DNA of 64,000 bases from Treponema sp. OMZ 790 (GTDB lineage Bacteria; Spirochaetota; Spirochaetia; Treponematales; Treponemataceae), in the NCBI RefSeq assembly GCF_024181285.1, contig NZ_CP051201.1, forward strand, positions 2,170,001-2,234,000. Direction: 5' to 3'. This document shows positions 7,481 to 16,255 of this stretch, piece after piece. The number at the start of each line of letters is the position of its first letter. The first letter of the stretch is position 1. The notes below the pieces were generated by a model. That model ran no database searches and was not told the DNA's origin. It saw only the letters and a program-made list of their open reading frames with translations. The position numbers and the translations under genes are program-made.

Positions 7481-8182
7481 CTACCCCAACAATCCTTTAA
7501 TTTCTTCCGGAGTCAGAGGGCGGTGTTTGCCGGGGGGGAGATCTGATAGGTGTACGCAGCCTATTCTGACGCGTGTAAGTTTTTTTATTTTGATATTAAA
7601 GAATTTTAAGACGCGGCGGATTTCGCGGTTTTTGCCTTCAATCAAAACTATGCGCATCTTGTTTTTGGCTAGGCGCTCAGCCGAAAGGGCCTTATAAAAA
7701 ACACCTTCGATGCGCACTCCCCTTAAAAATTTTTGGAGAACCTCATCGGGGTATTCAAAGACTGTTATCACTTCATATTCTTTTTCGATTTCGGAAGAAG
7801 GGTGCTCAACCCTTGCAGAAAAATCTCCGTCGTTCGTAAAGATGATGGCGCCTCCCGAAAGCATATCCAAGCGGCCGATATTGTAAAGCCTTTCGGTATA
7901 GGTATCCTTTAAGAGGGAGGCCGCGATGGGTCTATCCTTCTCATCGGCAAGGGAACAAACATAGCCTTCAGGCTTGTTCAATAGAATATATCTTTTTTCG
8001 ACCTCAGGGAAAATTTGTTTTCCGTCAAAGCAGATTTTTTCATTACCGGAAACCTTTGTGCCGAGCTCCGTTACGGTTTTGCCGTCTACAGTTACCCTTC
8101 CGTTTAGGATGAGGTTTTCCGAGGCTCGACGCGAAGCTACTCCGCAGCGGGCTAAATAAACTTGAAGTCTTATTTCTTCCAT
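7481..8182 (-). CDS. rluB: RsuA/RluB-family 16S/23S rRNA pseudouridine synthase
   Basis: The protein has 233 residues. An N-terminal S4 RNA-binding domain (LQVYLARCGVASRRASE) is followed by the catalytic domain. The catalytic aspartate is in GRLDMLSGG, a slight variant of the usual GRLDxxTxG, and NKPEGYVCS and GKNREIRRVL also mark the RsuA/RluB/RluE/RluF family. The symbol rests on its position after scpB, as in Bacillus; RsuA itself remains possible. It starts 14 bases after the scpB stop with no SD, so it probably relies on coupling. It ends the recA-scpA-scpB-rluB gene string. Confidence 0.87.
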   Translation of the reverse strand: MEEIRLQVYLARCGVASRRASENLILNGRVTVDGKTVTELGTKVSGNEKICFDGKQIFPEVEKRYILLNKPEGYVCSLADEKDRPIAASLLKDTYTERLYNIGRLDMLSGGAIIFTNDGDFSARVEHPSSEIEKEYEVITVFEYPDEVLQKFLRGVRIEGVFYKALSAERLAKNKMRIVLIEGKNREIRRVLKFFNIKIKKLTRVRIGCVHLSDLPPGKHRPLTPEEIKGLLG

Positions 8183-8196
8183 AAAATTAAAATACT

Positions 8197-8748
8197 TTAC
8201 CGGGCAAGCTCGAATCTTTCGCTTTCGGTTTCATCCAGTTTCGGAAGGTCTGCAATACTGTTAAGTCTGAATACTTTTAAAAATTCTTTTGTGGTACCGA
8301 ACATTGAGGGCTTGCCGGGAACATCTTTTTTGCCGACCTCTTTTATAAGGTCTTTTTCAACAAGGAGGCGGATCATGTTGTCTGCAGAAACTCCGCGGAT
8401 AGCTTCGATTTCGGCCCTTGTTACAGGCTGTGAATAGGCGATTATAGAAAGAGTTTCCATGGCGGCACGGGAAAGGCGGCCTTCATTTTTTTTGCCGTAG
8501 CGGTCTTTTAAGTGTTCCCACAATTCTTTTTTGGGCATTATAACCCAGCCGCCCATCATCTTGGCAAGCTCGATTCCGCTTTGAGGCGCAGCATAGGCTT
8601 CCTGCAAGGCCTTGATTGCATCGTTTACGATTTCGGGCGAGAGGCCTGATATTTTACAAAGAGCCTCATCGGTTAAGGGGTCGCCCTCCAGATAAAGAAT
8701 GGCTTCAATCAATGAGATTTCTTTTTCCAAATTATAATTCTGAACCAT
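8197..8748 (-). CDS. scpB: Segregation and condensation protein B
   Basis: The protein has 183 residues with two winged-helix domains: LIEAILYLEGDPLTDEAL at the N-terminus and RLSRAAMETLSIIAYSQPVTRAEIEAIRG in the second. The ending GKPSMFGTTKEFLKVF is characteristic of ScpB, with YGTT changed to FGTT. ScpB dimers bind ScpA in the SMC complex that compacts and segregates the chromosome. The start overlaps the end of scpA by 17 bases. Confidence 0.95.
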   Translation of the reverse strand: MVQNYNLEKEISLIEAILYLEGDPLTDEALCKISGLSPEIVNDAIKALQEAYAAPQSGIELAKMMGGWVIMPKKELWEHLKDRYGKKNEGRLSRAAMETLSIIAYSQPVTRAEIEAIRGVSADNMIRLLVEKDLIKEVGKKDVPGKPSMFGTTKEFLKVFRLNSIADLPKLDETESERFELAR

Positions 8749-9508
8749 TATCCTGCTCCCAAGCTCGTATCTTTATATCGCCGAACATTCTGTTTTGCCA
8801 AATACTTGCCATCTTAAATTTAACGGCTTCCAAAATAGCCATAAATGCACAAACCACATCCATTAAATTTCCCTTACGCACAATCAAGTCGGTAAACATG
8901 CATTCACCCTTTGTTTCCAAAAACTCATTCATCAATGCAATCTTTTCGTTTACCGAAACTTCTTCATAAAGGTCCAAGATGTGTTCGGCCTTATAATTGG
9001 ACATGAGCTGAGAAAAGGTCTTTAAAAGATCCCAAGTATCTACGCGCTCCCAAAGTTCTTCTTCACCGAAGGGCAGAGCGTGCTGAATTTTTTTTCTTTC
9101 AAAAAACCATTCCGCCTCACTTTCTTTTTCTTCCATGAGCTCCGAAAGCTTTTTATATTTTTGATACTCTATGAGCTTATCGACCAGCTCGGAACGCGGA
9201 TCTTCGATGTCTTCATCATCAACGGAAACTTCAACCGGCAAAAGCATTCTGCTTTTTATATAAATTAGGGTTGCTGCCATCGAATAAAAATCGACAAGAT
9301 TATCCAAATCGGGTGCAATTGCATAATCCAAATATTCCAGATATTGCTCCGTAATTTCGGCAATCGGAATATCGTAAATGTTTACCTCATTTTTATTTAT
9401 CAAAAACAAAAGAAGGTCTAAAGGTCCTTCAAAGTTTTGTACCTTAAATTCGGTGTTGGAATAATTCTCTTCATGTGCGTCCATCTGACTTAAAGCTTGT
9501 GTACTCAT
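8732..9508 (-). CDS. scpA: Segregation and condensation protein A (kleisin)
   Basis: The protein has 258 residues from the chosen start. The kleisin N-terminal signature is FEGPLDLLLFLINKNEVNIYDIPI, and the following helices and winged-helix C-terminus (VCAFMAILEAVKF) fit ScpA. It bridges the SMC heads with ScpB. I chose the ATG at 9508 (MSTQALSQMD), which has AGGAG nine bases upstream; an ATG at 9550 lacks an SD and adds residues not typical of the family. It follows recA by 55 bases and overlaps scpB. Confidence 0.93.
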   Translation of the reverse strand: MSTQALSQMDAHEENYSNTEFKVQNFEGPLDLLLFLINKNEVNIYDIPIAEITEQYLEYLDYAIAPDLDNLVDFYSMAATLIYIKSRMLLPVEVSVDDEDIEDPRSELVDKLIEYQKYKKLSELMEEKESEAEWFFERKKIQHALPFGEEELWERVDTWDLLKTFSQLMSNYKAEHILDLYEEVSVNEKIALMNEFLETKGECMFTDLIVRKGNLMDVVCAFMAILEAVKFKMASIWQNRMFGDIKIRAWEQDNGSEL

Positions 9509-9563
9509 AATGCCGGCTCCTATAAAAATTCCTATCTTATTGTTCGGCATTTTAAAAAAAAAC

Positions 9564-10808
9564 TTAAAAAAGACTGTCGTCTGCCGGAAGACCTACAACC
9601 TCAGATTTTTTCGGTTTTGAAACAGCAGGTTTTTCTTCAAAACCATCTTCCGCTTCATCCTTCTTTCCCTTCAAAGCATCTTCTCTTGAGTCTTCTTCTT
9701 TTTTAAGAGCTTCTACTGCCTTTTCTTGTGCTTCCTTTTGTTCCTTTGTTTTTTCTACAAAGCTTGAAACAAAGGGTCTGCCCGGGAAAAGTTTTTCTCT
9801 CAATTCTTTTTCAATCTTTTTAGTTATCTCTATATTATCTTCCAAGAATTTAACGGCATTGGGCCTTCCCTGCCCGATCTTATCGTCTCCGTAAGAATAC
9901 CAAGAACCGCTCTTTCCGATTATCTCTTGTTTTACGGCAGAATCCAAAAGGCTTCCATAGGGACAAACCCCCTTGCCGAAAAGGATTTCCATTTCGACTT
10001 TTCTAAAAGGAGGAGCAACCTTGTTTTTTACAACCTTTACGCGGATCTTATTTCCCCATGCTTCATCTTCTCCCTTGCCGAGAGTTTCAATCTTTCGTAC
10101 ATCCAATCGGACGGATGCATAAAATTTAAGAGCATTTCCTCCGGTAGTGGTTTCGGGGCTTCCGAACATAACGCCTATCTTCATTCGGATTTGGTTGATA
10201 AAGATTATCATACAGTTGGACTTGCCGATAATGGCGGTGAGCTTTCGCAAGGCTTGACTCATCAATCGGGCTTGTAAGCCCATGTGAGAATCTCCCATTT
10301 CTCCGGCGATTTCTGCCTGAGGCGTTAGGGCAGCTACGGAGTCAATTACGATTATATCGACGGCACCTGAGCGGACAAGGCTTTCGGCTATTTCGAGAGC
10401 TTGTTCTCCCGTATCGGGCTGAGATACCCAAAGTTCATCAATGTTTACACCCAAGGCCTTAGCATATTGGGGATCGAGGGCATGCTCGGCGTCGATAAAG
10501 GCGGCTATGCCTCCCTGCTTTTGCGCCTCGGCGACGGCATGAAGAGCTATAGTAGTCTTACCCGAAGATTCGGGGCCGAATATTTCGATAATTCTGCCGC
10601 GAGGATAACCGCCGATACCGAGAGCCTCATCCAAGAGGATACTTCCTGAAGGAATTGTCTCTATGTTTCCGATAGCGGAATTATTACCTAACTTCATCAA
10701 GGAACCCTGCCCGAATTGTTTTTCAATTTGAAGACGGGCGGCCTCCAGAGCCTTTAACTTATCGTCCGGACTTGTAACCGCCGGTGTTTCAGTCTTTACT
10801 TTTGCCAC
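9564..10808 (-). CDS. recA: Recombinase RecA
   Basis: The protein has 414 residues. The Walker A motif GPESSGKT is at residues 78-85. The Walker B and L2 regions are present ([30 protein letters not shown]), as is [11 protein letters not shown]. RecA catalyses strand exchange and supports SOS cleavage. The core ends near residue 345; a lysine/glutamate-rich tail of about 65 residues follows, longer than in Escherichia coli RecA (353 residues). The start is GTG with AGGAG about seven bases upstream. No LexA-type operator was recognised. The leader carries a hairpin-rich insertion. Confidence 0.97.
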   Translation of the reverse strand: MAKVKTETPAVTSPDDKLKALEAARLQIEKQFGQGSLMKLGNNSAIGNIETIPSGSILLDEALGIGGYPRGRIIEIFGPESSGKTTIALHAVAEAQKQGGIAAFIDAEHALDPQYAKALGVNIDELWVSQPDTGEQALEIAESLVRSGAVDIIVIDSVAALTPQAEIAGEMGDSHMGLQARLMSQALRKLTAIIGKSNCMIIFINQIRMKIGVMFGSPETTTGGNALKFYASVRLDVRKIETLGKGEDEAWGNKIRVKVVKNKVAPPFRKVEMEILFGKGVCPYGSLLDSAVKQEIIGKSGSWYSYGDDKIGQGRPNAVKFLEDNIEITKKIEKELREKLFPGRPFVSSFVEKTKEQKEAQEKAVEALKKEEDSREDALKGKKDEAEDGFEEKPAVSKPKKSEVVGLPADDSLF

Positions 10809-10813
10809 AATAC

Positions 10814-10993
10814 TCTCCTATAAAAAATTTTTGAAGCAAATATCAATTTGCGAAAAAAGTTTTTTCAAGTAGTTTTGCTTTTGCAAAACTACATACAATA
10901 ATGCAATGTTTTGTGCAAAGCACAAAACTCGAAGATAAACAGTGAGGCTGAATTTCTGCCGAACTGTTTATCGAATCTCCTATAAAAAATTTT
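10814..10993. repeat. Hairpin-rich insertion in the recA leader flanked by 18-bp direct repeats
   Basis: The 18-mer TCTCCTATAAAAAATTTT occurs at 10814-10831 and again at 10976-10993. Between them lie three strong inverted repeats: GTAGTTTTGC with GCAAAACTAC (10869-10892, 4-base loop), GTTTTGTGC with GCACAAAAC (10908-10928, 3-base loop) and GATAAACAGT with ACTGTTTATC (10934-10972). The 18-mer includes the complement of the recA ribosome-binding site, so an SD-like AGGAGA now occurs twice in the transcript. This looks like insertion of a short palindromic repeat element with duplication of the target; the origin is inferred. Confidence 0.65.
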
Positions 10994-11007
10994 CTCATTC
11001 TACTAAT

Positions 11008-11013
11008 ATTATA
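11008..11013 (-). promoter_or_regulatory. Possible -10 of the recA promoter
   Basis: A perfect TATAAT on the minus strand, with no convincing -35 in the flanking A/T runs. Transcription from here would start near 11001 and give a recA leader of about 190 bases spanning the hairpin element. Confidence 0.4.
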
Positions 11014-11073
11014 TAAATTAAAAAGCTTTTTTATCCTTTTTTTTAAAAAAAATAAAAAAGTTTTGATTTTTTA

Positions 11074-12018
11074 TTATACCCATTCCAAATCTTGAAACCT
11101 AAGCTCTCCCTTATAAGATGAAAAAAACATAATGATAGTCAAAAGTATTAAAATACCGCCATTAATTCCAAAGTCTTTTAAGAAACTTGCTTTTACTTCA
11201 GAATCTTCAAAAATTAAAGGGCCGATTTCTTTAAAAGCTTCTGAAAAAGATATATTGAACTCTGCCTTAAGAATATCATAAAAACGCCAAGCATATTCCA
11301 AATAAGTTCCTGCAATCAAAGCCGCAGTTAAAATTACAAACATACAGACAAAAGCCTTTATTGTTAATTTTCCTGCTAACTTTTTATAAACATTTGATGC
11401 TCCGACCGATAACAATGCAGGAACCATCCAAACATAATAACCGGCTCGGCCTACTAAGGTATATAAAATTACACCGCAAATTGCAACTCCAATTACGCCT
11501 AAAATTCCTAACAAAAAATTTTCACTCTTTTCTTTGTCGGCTTCTTTTTTAATTTTCAAGTCCATACCCAGATCATGGAATTCGTTTTCAGTTAAAAATA
11601 AATATTCGAGACCCAATCTTGCAAGCCTTATAGAGCCGTCGTCTTTACCGTTAGCAAAGCCTCCGCTTTGATAACCATTTTCCTTCAAAATAGGAAGGAT
11701 AATACTTATAATTCTGTCAAAGAACTCTTTATTCTTTTCGTTTTCTTTTGATGTAGTCAGAGCAGTAAGCATCTTATAGTTGATAATGATTCTAGCCTTT
11801 TCAACTTTAAATTTTGCCCGCTTTAAACCGTTGAGAGGTTCCAATAAACGAGTCAAAGCGGTTTCATCTCCATCTTTATAAGCTCCCAAAGAAAGCTTAC
11901 ATTCTCCCGTATGTAACTCTGACGTGAAGATACAATAAAGCCCTTGGTGCCTGCCGTAATATACATTCCTATGTCTTTTAAATCCGTATACTTCTTCAAA
12001 AAAAGAAAATTTTTTCAT
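11074..12018 (-). CDS. Hypothetical membrane protein with cytoplasmic N-terminal domain
   Basis: The protein has 314 residues. The first 165 or so are soluble, with charged alpha/beta character and no motif I recognise. Four hydrophobic segments follow, roughly residues 170-190, 193-212, 222-243 and 285-303. The last two are separated by a loop with several acidic residues. GGAG lies seven bases before the ATG. It starts 24 bases after the Old Yellow Enzyme homologue on the same strand, so the two are probably cotranscribed. The function is unknown. Confidence 0.65.
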   Translation of the reverse strand: MKKFSFFEEVYGFKRHRNVYYGRHQGLYCIFTSELHTGECKLSLGAYKDGDETALTRLLEPLNGLKRAKFKVEKARIIINYKMLTALTTSKENEKNKEFFDRIISIILPILKENGYQSGGFANGKDDGSIRLARLGLEYLFLTENEFHDLGMDLKIKKEADKEKSENFLLGILGVIGVAICGVILYTLVGRAGYYVWMVPALLSVGASNVYKKLAGKLTIKAFVCMFVILTAALIAGTYLEYAWRFYDILKAEFNISFSEAFKEIGPLIFEDSEVKASFLKDFGINGGILILLTIIMFFSSYKGELRFQDLEWV

Positions 12019-12042
12019 ATTATATCTCCAAACTTTTTTATT

Positions 12043-13056
12043 TTAAACTCTTTCTTCCAGTTTTTTCATTGCCTTTTTCGGCCAATCCGAATCTTTGAGC
12101 AGTGCACGGCCGACACCGATTAGATCGGTTTTTCCTTCTTGCAAAATTTTTTCGGCAGCTTCGGGAGTCACAATACCTCCGGTAAGAATTACGGGCACAT
12201 CTACTTTTTCTTTTACGGCCTGAGTTATACGTCTGAACCAGCCTTCTTCTTCAAGCTCGGGGTTTGTATAACCGCAAAAACCGCCCGAGATATCCAATAA
12301 ATCGACACCGGCCTTTTTAAAAAGAAGGCAGGCTTGAACTGAATCTTCAAGAGAACTGCCTCCGGAAACATAATCGCAGGCCCCCAAGCGGACAGCAATT
12401 AAAAAATCGGGACCGGTTATTTTACGGATCGATTCTATAATTTCTATATGAAGTCTTGTTCTGCCTTCAATAGAATTACCGTTATACTTATCTGTGCGTT
12501 TATTCATAATGGGCGAAAAAAACTGGTTTAGTAAATAGCCGTGAGCCGAATGTATTTCGACACCGTCAAAGCCGGCTTCCTTTGCTCGCCTTGCAGCCTG
12601 AACAAAATCGTTTACAGCCTTATCGATATCATTTTGAGTCATCTCTTTAGGCAATTCATAGTTCGAATTTTTACGAGGAATTTTAACACAGCTGGAACTT
12701 AAAGCATCGTATCCTGTGATTTCATGCCTTGCGGCAGCACCTGCATGAGAAATCTGAGCGATAACCTTTGCTCCGTTTTTATGCAAAACATCTCCAAGTT
12801 TTTTAAAACCTTCAATTGTAGAATCATCTGCGATAGAAAGCTGCCCTACACTAGCCTTTCCTTCCGGGCTTACATAACTGTGTTCAGTTATTACAAGTCC
12901 CACATAGGAACCTTTAGTTTTTTCATCATAATAATCACAAAGCGCTTGGCTGACAAGGCCTCCTTCATCAGCCTTTTCGGAAGCCATAGGAGGCATCACC
13001 AACTTGGTATTAAGTTCTATATTCTTAATTTTAAAACTTGAAAACAATAAAGACAT
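12043..13056 (-). CDS. NADH:flavin oxidoreductase, Old Yellow Enzyme family
   Basis: The protein has 337 residues, a single TIM barrel without the iron-sulfur and pyridine-nucleotide domains of 2,4-dienoyl-CoA reductase. FMN and substrate motifs are clear: MPPMAS near the N-terminus, QISHAGAAARH, the family signature DGVEIHSAHGYLLNQFFSP and TGGIVTPEAAEKIL with GVGRALLKD at the end. Such enzymes reduce activated C=C bonds using NAD(P)H; the natural substrate here is unknown. A strong GGAGG stands eight bases before the ATG. Confidence 0.9.
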   Translation of the reverse strand: MSLLFSSFKIKNIELNTKLVMPPMASEKADEGGLVSQALCDYYDEKTKGSYVGLVITEHSYVSPEGKASVGQLSIADDSTIEGFKKLGDVLHKNGAKVIAQISHAGAAARHEITGYDALSSSCVKIPRKNSNYELPKEMTQNDIDKAVNDFVQAARRAKEAGFDGVEIHSAHGYLLNQFFSPIMNKRTDKYNGNSIEGRTRLHIEIIESIRKITGPDFLIAVRLGACDYVSGGSSLEDSVQACLLFKKAGVDLLDISGGFCGYTNPELEEEGWFRRITQAVKEKVDVPVILTGGIVTPEAAEKILQEGKTDLIGVGRALLKDSDWPKKAMKKLEERV

Positions 13057-13089
13057 ATTACAACCTCCTTACGATAATTTGCATTCCGT

Positions 13090-13119
13090 ATTTTACCATA
13101 AATTACAAAGAATTGTAAG
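13090..13119 (-). promoter_or_regulatory. Promoter of the Old Yellow Enzyme homologue
   Basis: Minus strand: extended -10 TGGTAAAAT with hexamer TAAAAT at 13090-13095, 18-base spacer and a fair -35 CTTACA (13114-13119). The leader of about 30 bases carries the GGAGG. Confidence 0.5.
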
Positions 13120-13121
13120 AC

Positions 13122-14903
13122 CTATTCGGAACGCTGATAAACAAGACCGATAATCAAAAAAATAAGAGCCGCTACAGGTACACTGAAAACTATAAGCGAT
13201 ACATATCTCGGGGTCAAACAAACAAAAAATGCAATTTGAAGTTTAAAAATATATCTGAGAGTTTCCATCAATGTATAGGCCAGAAATGGACTTAGAGGAT
13301 AAAATAAAAAAAGCCTTTTATTTAGTCTTCTGCCCGGCGATACTCTAAACCCCCATGCCAGTATAAGAACCAATAAAGAAACAATCAACAATAATAAGGG
13401 CTGAGTCAATCGGTATAAAATTTCACTCAAATAAGCTTCTTTTTTTAGACCGTACTTTTCCGCTATCAAACTAAAATAATACAAATCGGATATCTTCATA
13501 ATTGAAGGTCCGCTCACAGATTTTTCAATCAAAATAAAATCGGCCATAGTCATTGGAAGCAAAATATTATGAAGATTTTCCTTTGGGATTTCACCTGTTA
13601 AAATTTTAGGCAATATATTTTTTCCTTCAGAATACCTGTCAACCGAGCAAATTTGGAGCATCAGTTTATGTTTGCCTTCACTGTCGGCGGAATCTATGAG
13701 TTTTGCATACGGAATCATGATTGACCATTTTTCGGTATCTGACATTCCTAAACGTGTATACACCGTATTCATAAGATATATTTCATTGCGGCTTGTTGAG
13801 CTTCCGTAAGAAATACCGTGTATTTTTATTTTTGCATATTCATGAGTATGTTCGGCAACCGTAAAATTTATATCTCCCTTAATTACAAAATTAGGAATAT
13901 TTTTAAGTTCGTCGGTAAAAAAAACATATTTTTCAAGCTCAATCCTCGAAAGATTTAAAAGATGCTCAACTTCAGGGTCTCTTTGATCCGAATTCAATTT
14001 TTTAATGGAAGAATCTATCTGCAAAAAAGAATAATAAGCTTTTAGATAATCTCCTCTTTGCAAAGCATCATAGGCGGCTTTTTTATTTTTATATATTTCA
14101 ATCAAGGGAGCATCAATATATGAAGCAAGACCTTTTTCAACTTCGGCCCAAGAACGGGCGGCAAGATTTTCAGCATCGGCTTTTAAAGGATTTCCATCCT
14201 CAAAAGTTTGAAAAGCAAGTTTTGCGTAATAATGGGCTGTATAAAAATCGAATGACAGAGCCGCTCTTTCCGCTCTTTTTAAAGCAGCTTCAGCAGTCAT
14301 GTTACTTATTTCATCTGAACCGGACATATTCTTTTTTAACATCGAATCGGATTTGTCAAGGGAAACTTGCTCATTCGCTATTCTAATTTTTTCATTTAAT
14401 TTCATGGTTTCTTCAGACCACGGCCATATTCTCAAAGCTCTTTCAATATGATCGCTTGCCTGAGCATAATCGTTTCTGCCGTAAGCCTCTTTTGCAAGCT
14501 CAGTGTATTCTCCGTATGTAAGGGTTTGAGAAACAGCTCTGGCTTGATGTTCCATCAAAATAGGTTTAACCACTTCAGTCAATACAACATAGAATGATAA
14601 AACCGCTAAAGAAAAAATAAAAAAATGCTGAACAAACCTTATCATTGCGGAAGAACGCCGCTCTATTTTAACGGGGCCGAATTTTCCGAAAATAATCGGA
14701 TAAGCAAAGGTTAAAGCACAAATATAAATAAAAGGAAAATAGAAAATAAACAATAATAGGGATTCACGAATTTTCCATGAGAATAAAAACACGGGAAGCA
14801 AAGTTTCTTTTGACTGCAAAAAAAACACATAAACAAAACATCCCAATAGACCTATTAAAAGGTGAATAAATAAATAAGAAAAAAATCTTGAAATTTTATG
14901 CAT
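13122..14903 (-). CDS. Large hypothetical membrane protein with TPR-like central region
   Basis: The protein has 593 residues. Three hydrophobic segments lie at about 8-30, 45-70 and 90-112. A helical central part of some 380 residues follows, including TPR-like repeats (YTELAKEAYGRNDYAQASDH, then ALKRAERAALSFDFYTAHY and AYDALQRGDYLKAYYSF). Three more hydrophobic segments end the protein. No enzymatic motif is visible. Repeats of this type usually bind proteins, so a scaffold or assembly role at the membrane is possible. The gene begins inside the end of the neighbouring membrane-protein gene (8-base overlap), which points to a shared operon and perhaps a complex. Confidence 0.65.
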   Translation of the reverse strand: MHKISRFFSYLFIHLLIGLLGCFVYVFFLQSKETLLPVFLFSWKIRESLLLFIFYFPFIYICALTFAYPIIFGKFGPVKIERRSSAMIRFVQHFFIFSLAVLSFYVVLTEVVKPILMEHQARAVSQTLTYGEYTELAKEAYGRNDYAQASDHIERALRIWPWSEETMKLNEKIRIANEQVSLDKSDSMLKKNMSGSDEISNMTAEAALKRAERAALSFDFYTAHYYAKLAFQTFEDGNPLKADAENLAARSWAEVEKGLASYIDAPLIEIYKNKKAAYDALQRGDYLKAYYSFLQIDSSIKKLNSDQRDPEVEHLLNLSRIELEKYVFFTDELKNIPNFVIKGDINFTVAEHTHEYAKIKIHGISYGSSTSRNEIYLMNTVYTRLGMSDTEKWSIMIPYAKLIDSADSEGKHKLMLQICSVDRYSEGKNILPKILTGEIPKENLHNILLPMTMADFILIEKSVSGPSIMKISDLYYFSLIAEKYGLKKEAYLSEILYRLTQPLLLLIVSLLVLILAWGFRVSPGRRLNKRLFLFYPLSPFLAYTLMETLRYIFKLQIAFFVCLTPRYVSLIVFSVPVAALIFLIIGLVYQRSE

Positions 14904-15801
14904 CTATTTCCCCCTCGATAAAACTGCCTAAATTATCGGGAATGAACGTATTAAACTCTTCCTTCTTCGCTTTTATCTTTTTAGGTTTAATGGGTTTAAC
15001 CCCCTTAACTTTGGGCATCTTTATTTTTTTCTTTTTACTTTTTTTAGGCATCTTCTTTGACCGTCTTACAGAAAGCAATATTGCAGTATAAATGTAAAAT
15101 ACTAAAGATGTAAGACAAAACAAAATAGGGCGTATCCAAAAATTTGGGATTTCAAAAGGAAGAAAATCTTCTATACTTAAAATAAAATCTTCAGTTCTTA
15201 TATAACTGTAGGCGTATAAAATTAAAACCAGTAAAAACGGCAAAAGTGTAAAATTAACTATTTTCCATTCCGTGATTGTGGTAAAAACCCAAAGAGAAAA
15301 TATCAGCAAAAAAATTGATCCGGAAAAAATAAGATAGGATGTATACGATACTTTATACTGCTCATATATATCATAGACAAAAGGCTTTAAAAGGCTGCCT
15401 GACGCTTTGATAAAGGCAGGCTGTTCTATAAAAGTCTCTAAATGCTTATCATCAATTAACGTCTTTTCTTTTGAGTTAAAAGCTTCATTTATTTTTTGAC
15501 CTTGGGAATATATAAAAGGAATAACTAAAGCAAAAAATAATATAAACGATATAATCAAAGACAAAAATGATAGGCCGTACTTTTCGGGATGTCTCATCAT
15601 AAAAACATAGACCGAAAATATAGCGATAATACAGGCTAAGGGCAATATCAGATATAGGCAGTGTAAAAAAGCATACAAAAACAAGCCCTCCGCCCTTCCG
15701 GACATCATAAACTGCCACATTCCGACTGACAGAGAGAAGGCTAAAACAGCTAAAATAAAATTCGAGACAAATACTACAGGTACAAGCAGCCAATTTTTCA
15801 T
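14896..15801 (-). CDS. Hypothetical membrane protein with lysine-rich C-terminus
   Basis: The protein has 301 residues. About six hydrophobic segments are spread over residues 5-245, with a soluble stretch between the third and fourth (NEAFNSKEKTLIDDKHLE). A strongly basic run (KKMPKKSKKKKIKMPK, then more KPKK repeats) is followed by an acidic end. I do not recognise the family. The start codon has no SD; a promoter 20 bases upstream would leave only about a dozen leader bases. It overlaps the next gene by eight bases. Confidence 0.62.
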   Translation of the reverse strand: MKNWLLVPVVFVSNFILAVLAFSLSVGMWQFMMSGRAEGLFLYAFLHCLYLILPLACIIAIFSVYVFMMRHPEKYGLSFLSLIISFILFFALVIPFIYSQGQKINEAFNSKEKTLIDDKHLETFIEQPAFIKASGSLLKPFVYDIYEQYKVSYTSYLIFSGSIFLLIFSLWVFTTITEWKIVNFTLLPFLLVLILYAYSYIRTEDFILSIEDFLPFEIPNFWIRPILFCLTSLVFYIYTAILLSVRRSKKMPKKSKKKKIKMPKVKGVKPIKPKKIKAKKEEFNTFIPDNLGSFIEGEIDA

Positions 15802-15820
15802 ATAAGACTTATTTTATCAT

Positions 15821-15849
15821 AAAATTGCCGATATAACAAGGTGCAAGTA
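15821..15849 (-). promoter_or_regulatory. Promoter of the two-gene membrane-protein operon
   Basis: Minus strand: -35 TTGTTA (15844-15849), 17-base spacer, extended -10 TGATAAAAT with hexamer at 15821-15826. The predicted leader before the ATG at 15801 is about 13 bases with no SD. Confidence 0.6.
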
Positions 15850-15895
15850 ACTCAAATACAAAAATGCAGAAAAACTTTCCGTTAAGTTAACAGCC

Positions 15896-16225
15896 TCAGC
15901 GGTTTTTCTTTTTTATTATTTTTTTTACTCCGGTTTTTTCTGCAGAAGGCTTTTTTAAATCGGCAGCTTTTTTCGCCTTAGCTTTCGCCTTCTCTTTTCT
16001 GTTTTTTTCGATAAATTCTATACACTTATCAAGGCCCTGTAAAAAGGGGCGCATTTCATCTTCAAAAACTACAACTGCATGGCGGTCAAAGCCAAGGCCT
16101 TCCGAAGCCTTGCTTTCCACTACCTGTAAAAAAACATCGCCTTTTGTATTTTCTTTAACATTAAAAAAATAGGTTCGGTTTTCTGCCGAAACCTGAGTCG
16201 TAAAAAGTTCACCTCTAATTCCCAT
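15896..16225 (-). CDS. PUR-domain nucleic-acid-binding protein (BpuR-like)
   Basis: The protein has 109 residues. The PUR-repeat signature appears as MGIRGELFTTQV, RTYFFNVKENTKGDVFLQVV and the FDRHAVVVFEDEM strand-helix. The Borrelia homologue BpuR binds DNA and RNA and affects expression of several genes. The last 35 residues are a lysine/alanine-rich tail (KAKAKAKKAADLKKP, ending KKIIKKKNR), which adds positive charge beyond the PUR fold. GGAG lies eight bases before the ATG. It is the last gene after mgtC and the phosphohexomutase. Confidence 0.85.
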   Translation of the reverse strand: MGIRGELFTTQVSAENRTYFFNVKENTKGDVFLQVVESKASEGLGFDRHAVVVFEDEMRPFLQGLDKCIEFIEKNRKEKAKAKAKKAADLKKPSAEKTGVKKIIKKKNR

Positions 16226-16255
16226 AATAATTCTCCAATAAAAATGTTTTGCAGC

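Noticed and set aside
10809-11073. LexA/SOS operator for recA
   Set aside because: No CTGT...ACAG or GAAC...GTTC type palindrome stands at a promoter; the inverted repeats present lie in the leader and fit a repeat element better.
12724-13041. 105-codon plus-strand frame opposite the OYE gene
   Set aside because: Antisense to a well-conserved enzyme, without SD or motif.
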